A DNA stretch of 64,000 nt. Origin: CAWCDJ01 sp963778675. Lineage in GTDB: Bacteria > Acidobacteriota > Terriglobia > Bryobacterales > Bryobacteraceae. A program made the translations under genes and the position numbers. The stretch's first letter is position 1. Each line of letters opens with the position of its first letter. The stretch lies in assembly GCA_963778675.1 (NCBI GenBank), contig CAVZVI010000011.1:806001-870000 (forward strand), read 5' to 3'. Below the pieces are notes generated by a model. That model saw only the letters and a program-made list of their open reading frames with translations. It was not told the DNA's origin and did no database searches. This document shows, one piece after another, positions 17,419 through 25,225 of the stretch.

Positions 17419-18000
17419 TCAATTGCGATCCGTTTCGCCGGCGGCGGTCCTCCTCCGCTTCTCGAATGCGTTCCGGAACTGCGACCGTGCGCGAAAGACC
17501 AATACCCGCACGTAGTTACTGTCCACTTGAAATGTCCGGCACAATTCTGTAAGCGGTTGCTCGTCCAGGTACAAAGCCGTCAGAATCAGCCGGTTTTTGT
17601 CCGATAACTCCCGCAGAATGGCGCGGACCTCCTCCTGGCTCTCGCGGGTCATCAGCTCGCCGTCGGCGCCAGGATGGGTGTCCGCCAGGGGAGGGGGGTC
17701 CCCTTCGAGCAGAGGGTGCCGGGCATCGGCCCGACGGTACTCCTGCGCCACGTGATTACAGACTGAGTTGACGAAAGCCCCGATCCGCTTGGGGTCCTGG
17801 ATGGCCTTCCGGCGCAGTGCCTGAACCACCCGCAAAAAGGTCTCCTGGCGGATGTCGTCGATCGCTTCCCGCGGGTACTTGCGGGCGCGCAGCTTGATGA
17901 AGATCAGTTCGCCAAAATATTCATGGAAATGGTTCTCGGTTGCCGGATCTCCCGCCGACAGTCGATCCACATAGTCTGCGTCGAAGGTGAAAAGAGTCAC
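17419..18000 (-). CDS. ECF sigma factor of the CHAT operon
   Basis: A 193-residue sigma factor from a GTG at 17998-18000. The frame stays open upstream to 18504 inside the polyprenyl synthase gene, but that part is a Pro/Arg-rich shadow. Sigma region 2 covers about 10-85 (HFHEYFGELIFIKLRARKYP, REAIDDIRQETFLRVVQALR, IGAFVNSVCNHVAQEYRRA). Sigma region 4 covers about 120-185 (ELSDKNRLILTALYLDEQPL, LCRTFQVDSNYVRVLVFRAR). It heads the unit that continues with its anti-sigma, an unknown protein and the CHAT protein. The gap to the polyprenyl synthase stop is 59 bases, which may hold its promoter. Confidence 0.87.
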   Translation of the reverse strand: MTLFTFDADYVDRLSAGDPATENHFHEYFGELIFIKLRARKYPREAIDDIRQETFLRVVQALRRKAIQDPKRIGAFVNSVCNHVAQEYRRADARHPLLEGDPPPLADTHPGADGELMTRESQEEVRAILRELSDKNRLILTALYLDEQPLTELCRTFQVDSNYVRVLVFRARSQFRNAFEKRRRTAAGETDRN

Positions 18001-18059
18001 GCTCTTCCGAATCTGTAGTATAGCCGTTCCAGGGAAAGGACCGTATGTAGGGAAACCCT

Positions 18060-19061
18060 TCAGTGATCCCGTTCGGTCACCAGCTCGGTCACCGCGAGAA
18101 GAGCCCGTTGGTATGGCGACTCGGGAAATTCGCCGATCGTGCGCCGGGCCTTTTCGGTAAAGGTCTGGGCCCGTTCCCGCACGCGCTCGACCCCATGGTA
18201 CTTTTCGAGCAGCGCCAGGATGCTGGCAAACGGGACCTCGTCGTAGCTGCGGTGGCGAAGAATGTTTTCCACCAGCGCGCGCTCCGCGGGCGTGGCGCAC
18301 TCCAGGGCATAGACCAGGGGAAGGGTCACTTTTCCTTCGCGGAGATCCCCGCCGACGGGCTTGCCGAGGGTCTTTTCGCGAGCGGTGAAATCGAGCACGT
18401 CGTCCACCAGTTGGAAGGCCATGCCGAGATTCCAGGCGTACTCGCCGAGGCGTTCCTGAGTCTGGGAATCGGCTCCCCCTGCCAGGGCGCCGAGCCGGGC
18501 GCAAACCGAGAACAGGCAGGCCGTCTTGCGGTCCACCAGTTCCATGCAGTCGGCTTCGCTGATATCGATGACGCCGATGCGCTCGAGCTGGATCAGTTCG
18601 CCCTCCACCATCATCTGGGTGAGGCCGATCAGCAGGTCCAGAATCGCAAAGTTGCGTTCCCTCAGTGCGATCTGGAAGGCCTGCATGTACATCCAGTCTC
18701 CCGCCAGGACGCAGGTGTGATTGCCCCAGCGGGCATTGGCCGAGGGGCGGCCGCGGCGCGTCTTCGCCGCGTCGATTACGTCGTCGTGTACCAGCGTGGC
18801 CGCGTGGATGAGTTCCACCACCGCGCCCAACTGAATGGCGGTGGGCCCCGCGTTGCCGCAGAGCTTGGCGGAAAGCAGGAGCAGTGCCGGCCTCAGACGC
18901 TTCCCTCCGCTCGCTTGAAGATACTGCCCGATCGCGGTCACGGCATCCACCGAGGCCACCGATTCGGCAGTAATCTTCTTCTCGACCTGCTCCAGTTCTT
19001 CCTGGATCAGCTCGAAAATCTCACGGGCGGTAAGGACTTGCCCCAGCTTGCCTAAATTCAT
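18060..19061 (-). CDS. ispB: Long-chain polyprenyl diphosphate synthase
   Basis: A 333-residue trans-prenyltransferase that extends an allylic diphosphate with isopentenyl diphosphate, giving the side chain of the respiratory quinone. Substrate-binding motifs are intact: GGKRLRP at 52-58, the first aspartate motif DDVID at 93-97, and the second DDVLD at 220-224. The residue five before the first motif is small (Ala88), consistent with a long-chain product. The length is normal. It follows tatD by 14 bases and belongs to the same minus-strand run. The exact chain length cannot be set from sequence; heptaprenyl or octaprenyl is likely. Confidence 0.93.
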   Translation of the reverse strand: MNLGKLGQVLTAREIFELIQEELEQVEKKITAESVASVDAVTAIGQYLQASGGKRLRPALLLLSAKLCGNAGPTAIQLGAVVELIHAATLVHDDVIDAAKTRRGRPSANARWGNHTCVLAGDWMYMQAFQIALRERNFAILDLLIGLTQMMVEGELIQLERIGVIDISEADCMELVDRKTACLFSVCARLGALAGGADSQTQERLGEYAWNLGMAFQLVDDVLDFTAREKTLGKPVGGDLREGKVTLPLVYALECATPAERALVENILRHRSYDEVPFASILALLEKYHGVERVRERAQTFTEKARRTIGEFPESPYQRALLAVTELVTERDH

Positions 19062-19075
19062 GTAAGTTAACCAGT

Positions 19076-19861
19076 TTACCCGTTCGGCGACCCGCCCCGC
19101 AAACAGAGACCCTCAAAATTGGCCGAGGTCTCCACGGCCAGCGCCTCCGGTGTGCTCCCGCGCACTTCCGCCAGGCGCCGCAGCGTGTCCAGCGCGAATG
19201 CCGGCTCGTTGCGCTTGCCGCGGTGCGGAACGGGAGCGAGATAGGGGCAGTCGGTTTCGACCAGCAGCCGGTCAGGCGGAGTCAGCCGGGCCGCCTCGCG
19301 GACGTCTTCGGCCTTCGGAAACGTGACAACACCTCCGAAGCTCAGGTGGAATCCGAGATCGAGGGCCTCGCGGGCCTGCGCGGCATCGCCCGTGAAGCAG
19401 TGCATGATGCCGCCGCCGCGCCAGTGCGCGCGAAGTAAGTCGAGGGTATCGCGCCATGCTTCCCGTGTGTGGATCACCACGGGCAGCCCGGCCCCGGCGG
19501 CAATCGCCAGCTGCTGCTCGAACACCTCGCGCTGCACATCCCTCGGCGAGAAGTCGTAGTGATAGTCCAGCCCGATCTCACCGATGGCCACGACCTTTGG
19601 ATGCCCCGTCAGCCGCTTCAGACGTGTGAAAGTTTCCGGCGCCGCCTTGGAAGCGTCGTGCGGATGCACCCCAATGGTGGCGTACATGAAGTCATAACGG
19701 TCGGCCAGGCGCACGGCGCACTCCAGGTCGGGCGGCCCGCTGCCGGTGCCGATGGCCACCATGCGGGTCACCCCGGCGGCCAGGGCGCGCTCGATCACCT
19801 GTTCGCGGTCCGGATCGAACTTCGGGTCGTCCAGGTGGCAGTGGGTGTCGACCAGCGTCAC
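19076..19861 (-). CDS. tatD: TatD family metal-dependent hydrolase
   Basis: A 261-residue TIM-barrel hydrolase of the TatD DNase family. Metal ligands: the DTHCHLDD motif near residues 5-12, Glu in AIGEIGLDYHYDFSP, His in PVVIHTREAW, His in IMHCFTGDA, and Asp in LVETDCPYLAP. The start is a GTG overlapping the metG stop as GTGA, so the two are translationally coupled. The family acts as a 3'-5' nuclease or a metallohydrolase in DNA repair; the coupling to metG is common in bacteria. Confidence 0.93.
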   Translation of the reverse strand: MTLVDTHCHLDDPKFDPDREQVIERALAAGVTRMVAIGTGSGPPDLECAVRLADRYDFMYATIGVHPHDASKAAPETFTRLKRLTGHPKVVAIGEIGLDYHYDFSPRDVQREVFEQQLAIAAGAGLPVVIHTREAWRDTLDLLRAHWRGGGIMHCFTGDAAQAREALDLGFHLSFGGVVTFPKAEDVREAARLTPPDRLLVETDCPYLAPVPHRGKRNEPAFALDTLRRLAEVRGSTPEALAVETSANFEGLCLRGGSPNG

Positions 19862-21780
19862 TTTAAGCGGGCTCCGACCGGGATCTCCTCGTGGAAGCCG
19901 GCCAGCACGGGCTTTCCGCCCTCCACCGACGCCGCCACGATCATCCCGTTCGACTCGATTCCTTTCAGCTTGCGCGGCTGCAGGTTAGCCACGATGGCTA
20001 CCTTCCGGCCCACCAGATCCGCCGGCGTGTATGCCTCGGCGATGCCGGCCACGATGGTACGCGGCTGTGCTTCGCCCAGGTCTACTTTCATGTGCATCAG
20101 TTTCGTCGAGCCCTTGACGGGCTCGGCCGAGAGCACCTGGCCGACGCGCAGATCGACCTTCCCGAAATCGTCGATCGAGATCTTCGGCGTCTCCGGCTCC
20201 TTCGGCGCTTCGGCCTGGCCTACCAGCGCTTTCTGTTCCGCGGAGATGCGTTCTTCGAGGGCGCGCATCTGCCCGATGGCGTCCTTGGCTTCGATGCGCG
20301 GAAATACCGCCGCGACCTCGCCGATCTTCTGTCCGGCTGTGAGGCCTCCCCAGGCCAGCGTGTCGAAGCGGACGGATTCTATGGAATCGCCCATTCCGAG
20401 CTGCGCCCAGATCTTCGGCGCGGAGTTGGGCAGCACCGGGGCGAGCAGCGCGGTGGCGATGCGCAGCGCTTCGGCCGACGTGTACAGCGTGGTGTCCAGT
20501 TGCCGCTGCGAGCTTTCATCGGTTTGGCGGGCCAGCTTCCATGGAGCGTTCTGTACGATGAACTTGTCCACCGCGGAGATCAGGCTCCAGACGGCTTCCA
20601 GACCCTTGGAGAATTCGAAACGGTCGAACGCCTCCTGTACGGCCCGGATGGTGGTGTCCGCCAGCGCCGCTATCTCCGGATCTCCGCCGGAGCCTTCCGG
20701 CACCGCGCCCTTGCGGTACTGATGGATCATCGTCAGAGTACGGCTGGCAAGATTGCCGAGGCCGTTGGCGAGATCCGAATTATAGCGGCCCACCAACGCG
20801 TCGTAGCTGAAGCTGCCGTCCTGTCCGAAGACGATTTCGCGCAGCAGGAAATAGCGCAGGGCATCGGCGCCCATCACCTGGCGGATCGGCTCGGAACGCA
20901 CGATGTTGCCGCGCGATTTGCTCATCTTGTCGTTTTCAAAAAGCAGCCAGCCGTGGGCAAAGACCCGCTTCGGCAGCGGCACGCCGCCGGCCATCAGGAA
21001 CGCAGGCCAGAAGACCGCGTGGAAGCGGACGATCTCCTTGCCGATCAGATGGAGGTCGGCCGGCCACAGGTCTTCGCCGTCCACGGCGCTCATGTAGCCG
21101 ATCAGCGCGTCGAACCACACGTAGAAGACGTGCTTGCCCTCCACCGGCAGCGGAATGCCCCACTTCAGCGTCGTGCGGCTGATCGAGAGGTCGTTCAAAC
21201 CCTGGCGCACGAAAGACAGCACCTCGTTGCGGCGCGTCTCGGGCTGGATGAAATCCGGCTGCGATTCGTACAGCTCGATCAGTTTCTGCGTGAACGCCGA
21301 AAGCTTGAAGAAGTAGTTCTCCTCGGTGACGGTCTCGGTAATGCGGCCGCACTCGGGACACGGATCGCCCGGCTTGGCTTCGTTCACATAGAGCTCGTCG
21401 TAGACGCAGTATTGGCCGGTATAGCTGCCTTTGTAGATGTAGCCGTTTTCCACGCAGCGCTGGAAGAGCCACTGCACCACCTTGTGATGGCGCGGATCGG
21501 TCGTCCGGATGGTGCGGTCCACCCGGATGTTGAGCTTCTCCCACTGCGTCCGGAACTCGGCGGAGATGACGTCGGCGAACTCCTGCGGCGTCTTGCCGGT
21601 CGCCTGGGCGGCACGCTCCACCTTCTGGCCGTGCTCGTCGGTGCCGGTGAACATCACGGCCTCGTACCCCTGCATGCGCTTGAAGCGGGCGATGGTCTCG
21701 GCGGCCATGGTGGTGTACGTGTGCCCGATGTGGGGCGCGGCATTCACGTAGTAGAGCGGAGTGGTGAGGTAGTATTTCAT
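19858..21780 (-). CDS. metG: Methionyl-tRNA synthetase
   Basis: A 640-residue class I synthetase that charges tRNA-Met with methionine. The catalytic signatures are HIGH at 17-20 and KMSKS at 285-289. A single CPEC knuckle lies in the connective peptide. The anticodon-binding helical domain runs about 370-520. A C-terminal tRNA-binding (EMAP-like) OB domain occupies about 535-640 (ISIDDFGKVDLRVGQVLSAE, NLQPRKLKGIESNGMIVAAS) and supports dimerisation and tRNA capture. The ATG overlaps the larC stop (ATGA) and its stop overlaps the tatD start. Confidence 0.97.
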   Translation of the reverse strand: MKYYLTTPLYYVNAAPHIGHTYTTMAAETIARFKRMQGYEAVMFTGTDEHGQKVERAAQATGKTPQEFADVISAEFRTQWEKLNIRVDRTIRTTDPRHHKVVQWLFQRCVENGYIYKGSYTGQYCVYDELYVNEAKPGDPCPECGRITETVTEENYFFKLSAFTQKLIELYESQPDFIQPETRRNEVLSFVRQGLNDLSISRTTLKWGIPLPVEGKHVFYVWFDALIGYMSAVDGEDLWPADLHLIGKEIVRFHAVFWPAFLMAGGVPLPKRVFAHGWLLFENDKMSKSRGNIVRSEPIRQVMGADALRYFLLREIVFGQDGSFSYDALVGRYNSDLANGLGNLASRTLTMIHQYRKGAVPEGSGGDPEIAALADTTIRAVQEAFDRFEFSKGLEAVWSLISAVDKFIVQNAPWKLARQTDESSQRQLDTTLYTSAEALRIATALLAPVLPNSAPKIWAQLGMGDSIESVRFDTLAWGGLTAGQKIGEVAAVFPRIEAKDAIGQMRALEERISAEQKALVGQAEAPKEPETPKISIDDFGKVDLRVGQVLSAEPVKGSTKLMHMKVDLGEAQPRTIVAGIAEAYTPADLVGRKVAIVANLQPRKLKGIESNGMIVAASVEGGKPVLAGFHEEIPVGARLK

Positions 21781-22937
21781 CTTGATCGGTTGAGATAGGC
21801 GTAGTTGGCTTCCGCGATGATGTGCTTCAAGGCGACTCCGGTAGCCATGGAGAGCTTCCGGCAGTCTTCGTACTCGGGGGCGTAGTCGCCTTCGCTCGAG
21901 ATCTTCATCCGCACTTTACCGTAAGGAGTGTCGACCTCCTGCCAGCTTCGCGCGTGGACTCGTCGTTCAGCATTGTAGATCCGCAGTCCGAAGGTGGAGG
22001 TCTCGGCGAAAATGATCTGCGCCAGCGCTTCGCGATCCTCGAGTTTGGCGACCACCCGCAGCAGGTTGCCGGGCCGCCCTTTCTTCATGACCAGCGGGGA
22101 GAGCGCCACGTCGAGCGCGCCCGATTCGAGGAGCCGTTCGGTGGTATACGCCAGGACCTGTGGATTCAGATCGTCGATGTTGGCCTCGATCACCGCTACC
22201 GCCAGCGCTTCGTCGGCTCCCGTCGGTTCGCCGATGAGCACGCGCAGAACGTTGGGCTGTTCCGGGAAATCGCGGCCGCCGGCTCCGTAGCCGGTCTGCC
22301 GGATCTTCATGGGCGGCATGACGCCGAAGCCTGCCGAGAGCGTCGCGGCGGCAGCCGCGCCGGTGGGCGTGGTCAGCTCGAACGCCGGTCCGCGGGAATA
22401 GACCGGAACATCCACCAGCAGCCGGGCGGTAGCCGGCGCGGGCACCGGCAGAACGCCGTGCTCGGTGTTCACCGTTCCGCTGCCCACGTTCAGGGGCGAG
22501 CACCGGATGGTGTCGATTTCGAGCTGGTCGAAAGCCACGCACGCACCCACGATATCGGCGATGGAATCGGAAGCGCCGACTTCGTGAAAGTGCACCTTCT
22601 CGATCGCAACCTGGTGCACCTCGGCTTCCGCCTCGGCCAGCCGGCGGAAGATCGCGATGGCGTTGCGGCGGCAGCGGTCTGAGAGCGCGGCCTTTTCGAT
22701 CATTTTCGCGATGTGCGACAGATGCCGGTGCGCGTGCTGCTGTTCCACGTGAACGTGGTACTTGGTGGCGCCGACGCCGGAGCGCTTCACCTTTTCGAAG
22801 GAAACCACGGCGCCCGCGTCGAGCGAGGCGATGGCGTTGACGATGGCGGCCTGGTCCGCGCCGGCATCGGCCAGCGCGCCGACCAGCATATCGCCGCTGA
22901 TGCCTGAGAAGGCATCCAGATAGCAGGTTAGTGGCAC
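21777..22937 (-). CDS. larC: LarC-type nickel pincer cofactor biosynthesis protein
   Basis: A 386-residue protein of the LarC (formerly DUF111) family. LarC inserts nickel into the pyridinium-dithiocarboxylic acid mononucleotide cofactor used by lactate racemase and related enzymes. Typical features are the N-terminal YLDAFSGISGDMLVGALAD, the His-rich segment HVEQQHAHRHLSHI near 70-80, and EKVHFHEVGASDSIADIVGA near 118-137. The reading frame is single and uninterrupted, unlike in Lactobacillus, where a programmed frameshift is known. No larB, larE or larA is seen in the window. Its stop overlaps the metG start (ATGA). Confidence 0.88.
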   Translation of the reverse strand: MPLTCYLDAFSGISGDMLVGALADAGADQAAIVNAIASLDAGAVVSFEKVKRSGVGATKYHVHVEQQHAHRHLSHIAKMIEKAALSDRCRRNAIAIFRRLAEAEAEVHQVAIEKVHFHEVGASDSIADIVGACVAFDQLEIDTIRCSPLNVGSGTVNTEHGVLPVPAPATARLLVDVPVYSRGPAFELTTPTGAAAAATLSAGFGVMPPMKIRQTGYGAGGRDFPEQPNVLRVLIGEPTGADEALAVAVIEANIDDLNPQVLAYTTERLLESGALDVALSPLVMKKGRPGNLLRVVAKLEDREALAQIIFAETSTFGLRIYNAERRVHARSWQEVDTPYGKVRMKISSEGDYAPEYEDCRKLSMATGVALKHIIAEANYAYLNRSR

Positions 22938-22970
22938 GTGTCTACCATTGTAACGAAGGGTGCAAACGTA

Positions 22971-23738
22971 CTACCCGAGCAGCAGCATGCACGCGTAAAC
23001 TACCGGGAGGGCAAAAAGGGTGCTGTCCACGCGGTCCAGGAATCCTCCGTGCCCCGGCAGCAGGGTGCCGCTGTCCTTCAAACCGGCGCCGCGCTTCATG
23101 GCGGATTCGGCGAGATCTCCGAACTGCCCCGCCACGTTGGCGGCGATGGTGATGCCGATGGCCGCGGGGATGCCGGTCTGCGGCACGAAATACACCAGGT
23201 AGCTTCCCGCCAGCACGACGGAGGTGACCACCGAAGCGGCCGATCCCTCCCAGGATTTGTTCGGGCTCACGCGCGTCGCCAGTTTGTGTTTGCCGAATTT
23301 CCGGCCGACGTAATAAGCGCCGATATCCCCGGCCCAGCTCACGATCAAGGCGAACATGAGGATGTGCGGGCTGCGCTCGCGCAGCGGGATGGCGCACCGC
23401 CAGCAGCCGTACACATAGACTACGCCGATCACGAGAAGCGCCGCGCGAGGCAGCGCTTTGGCGAGATCGCCGGAGCGCATCACCATGACCAGTGCAACCA
23501 TGGCGAGAGCCACCGGAAGGAGCCAGACCTCTTTTCCGGGCAGCAGCAGGAGAAGGCCGGCGCCATAGCCGATCGGGCCGGGATCCCCGAAACCATAGGC
23601 GCCTGCGATGGTGTTGTATTCGTAGTAGCTGAGGCACGCCACCGCGGCGACTACCCCGATGAACACCCAGAGATTCGACCAGAGGACCACCCAGACGACT
23701 ACCGGAATGAGCGCGGCTGCCGTGAGGACGCGCTTCAT
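22971..23738 (-). CDS. cdsA: Phosphatidate cytidylyltransferase
   Basis: A 255-residue integral membrane enzyme that makes CDP-diacylglycerol from phosphatidate and CTP, at the branch point of phospholipid synthesis. It is almost wholly hydrophobic with about seven membrane helices. It has the family motif SPNKSWEGSAASVV and the C-terminal signature GHGGFLDRVDSTLFALP with the metal-binding Asp residues. The ATG overlaps the uppS stop (ATGA), the usual uppS-cdsA arrangement. Confidence 0.95.
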   Translation of the reverse strand: MKRVLTAAALIPVVVWVVLWSNLWVFIGVVAAVACLSYYEYNTIAGAYGFGDPGPIGYGAGLLLLLPGKEVWLLPVALAMVALVMVMRSGDLAKALPRAALLVIGVVYVYGCWRCAIPLRERSPHILMFALIVSWAGDIGAYYVGRKFGKHKLATRVSPNKSWEGSAASVVTSVVLAGSYLVYFVPQTGIPAAIGITIAANVAGQFGDLAESAMKRGAGLKDSGTLLPGHGGFLDRVDSTLFALPVVYACMLLLG

Positions 23739-24577
23739 GAGGAGCGAAGCGCTTCGATGAGACTCTCGTCGCTGTTCCGCGTGTCGCCGTTGACGGGGTT
23801 TCCGGAACTCAGCCCGCCATAGCGGCGGTCGCGCTTCTGGTACTCCAGGACCGCCTGTAGCAGGTCGGCGCGCGTGAAATCCGGCCAGAGGGTTTCCGTC
23901 ACGTACAACTCGGAATAGGCAATCTGCCAGAGCAGGAAATTGCTGATCCGCATTTCGCCCGATGTGCGGATGAGGAGGTCGGGGTCTGGGGAATCCGCGG
24001 TATACAGGCTGGTCGCGATCAAGTCCTCATCGATACGGAGTGAGCCCAGGCTGCCTTCGAGCCGGGCCATGTCGAGGATGGAATTCACGGCGTCCACAAT
24101 TTCCGCCCGGCCGCCGTAATTGATGGCGAGGTTCACCAGGAGTCCGCGATTCGCGGAAGTGGCCTCCACCGCGGCTTCGAGTTCGCGGCGAACCTGCGGC
24201 GGAAGGGCGTCCAGCCGGCCGATGGCCTGCAGGCGGATATCGTTCTTCTGCAACTCCGGCAGTTCCTGGCGCAGGTAGTAGCGCAGCAGACGCCACAATG
24301 TTTCGACCTCGTGGCGGGGCCGCTTCCAGTTTTCCACCGAGAAGGCGTAAAGCGTAAGGACCTTGACACCTAGTCGCGCGCAGGTTTCGACGGAGGAGCG
24401 GACGGGCCCGATGCCGGCCCTATGTCCCGCGACGCGCGGCAGGCGGCGCCTTCCCGCCCATCGGCCGTTGCCGTCCATAATAATCGCGATATGGGCGGGT
24501 AGGCGGGCGGAATCGAGCGCCTGCGCCAGGTGCCAGTCCTTCTCTCCTGGCTGAAGCACTTCCAGTAACGCCTTCAT
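23735..24577 (-). CDS. uppS: Undecaprenyl diphosphate synthase (cis-prenyltransferase)
   Basis: A 280-residue enzyme that makes the C55 lipid carrier for peptidoglycan and other envelope polymers. The ATG at 24575-24577 has GGGAG upstream; the longer open frame to 24784 antisense-overlaps other sequence and has no ribosome site. Catalytic Asp35 lies in IIMDGNGRWAGRR. Other signatures are TLYAFSVENWKRP and the RTSGEMRISNFLLWQIAYSE motif near the C-terminus. It heads the uppS-cdsA pair. Confidence 0.95.
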   Translation of the reverse strand: MKALLEVLQPGEKDWHLAQALDSARLPAHIAIIMDGNGRWAGRRRLPRVAGHRAGIGPVRSSVETCARLGVKVLTLYAFSVENWKRPRHEVETLWRLLRYYLRQELPELQKNDIRLQAIGRLDALPPQVRRELEAAVEATSANRGLLVNLAINYGGRAEIVDAVNSILDMARLEGSLGSLRIDEDLIATSLYTADSPDPDLLIRTSGEMRISNFLLWQIAYSELYVTETLWPDFTRADLLQAVLEYQKRDRRYGGLSSGNPVNGDTRNSDESLIEALRSS

Positions 24578-24626
24578 GAAGTAACTCCCTATAGTACAAC
24601 ACGTCTGGCGGGGAAATGCGGAGTAA

Positions 24627-24647
24627 GGCGGGCGTTGTACGCCCGCC
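24627..24647 (-). terminator. Hairpin between PilZ gene and uppS
   Basis: GGCGGGCG and CGCCCGCC form a perfect 8-bp stem with a TTGTA loop. On the minus strand it lies about 37 bases past the PilZ stop and is followed by TTACT, a weak T-rich run. It probably ends the PilZ transcript before the uppS promoter. Confidence 0.5.
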
Positions 24648-24683
24648 CTCGCGGAAATGCCTGCGGGAAAAAGGGCGCTCCCT

Positions 24684-25031
24684 TTAGGCCGTAGCGCGAT
24701 ACGGCTGCGCGGGGGCCTCGGCAATACGGAAGCGGTGGGAAGTAATGCGGACCGCGGTGCGTCCGCTGTTGCTGCGGACGACAAAGCCGGTGAGTTGAAG
24801 GTCTATCGGGTAGTTATCGGCATATCGCGCCGGCCACTCGATATTGAGCTCGATGTGAGAGCCCACGGGCAGCACACGGCGGCACCGGAAGCTCAAACCG
24901 CTCGTACTGATATCCCGGGTAGTTCCGGACCCGGTGCAAGGCAGCGATCCCCGCTGGGAAAATCGGTAATGAATAGCAAGATGAACCTGGTATCGTCTGT
25001 CGGTACGGCGCTCGCCGTTGATCGTCTCCAT
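24684..25031 (-). CDS. PilZ domain protein (putative c-di-GMP receptor)
   Basis: A 115-residue single-domain protein. The c-di-GMP-binding signature is complete: the N-terminal arginine motif RRTDRR (RxxxR type, residues 8-13) and the D-x-S-x-x-G motif in TRDISTSGLSF. Beta-barrel strands follow (GSHIELNIEWP, LQLTGFVVRSN, TAVRITSHRF). The ATG follows a strong GAGGAGG site. It should be a stand-alone effector for cyclic di-GMP. No diguanylate cyclase or pilus gene is adjacent. Confidence 0.87.
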   Translation of the reverse strand: METINGERRTDRRYQVHLAIHYRFSQRGSLPCTGSGTTRDISTSGLSFRCRRVLPVGSHIELNIEWPARYADNYPIDLQLTGFVVRSNSGRTAVRITSHRFRIAEAPAQPYRATA

Positions 25032-25225
25032 GCAGACCTCCTCAACCTTAGCCCTTCCTGGAGTAGCTACGCGCGAACCGGTGCCGGTGGAAGGGCCTTT
25101 TGCGAAATCTAACCCCGAGCAATCGAATGGCCAGGGATAAGCTATTATTTATCAATTAATTACTAACGTTCAGGAAAGTACTTTTTTTATGCCGGGTAGA
25201 TTTTTCACAAGGGATTTTACGGTAC
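25032..25225 (-). promoter_or_regulatory. AT-rich leader upstream of PilZ gene
   Basis: 194 bases lie between the glycosylase stop and the PilZ start. The stretch 25130-25225 is far more AT-rich than its surroundings, with TTATTTATCAATTAATTA near 25145-25162 and a run of seven T at 25182-25188. On the minus strand it could hold the PilZ promoter. No known riboswitch pattern is recognisable. Confidence 0.35.

Noticed and set aside
19891..21798. Long plus-strand open frame (635 codons) opposite metG
   Set aside because: metG is certain; the antisense frame has shadow composition and no family features.
25032..25225. c-di-GMP riboswitch before the PilZ gene
   Set aside because: No GEMM-like core could be matched by eye; kept only as an AT-rich leader.
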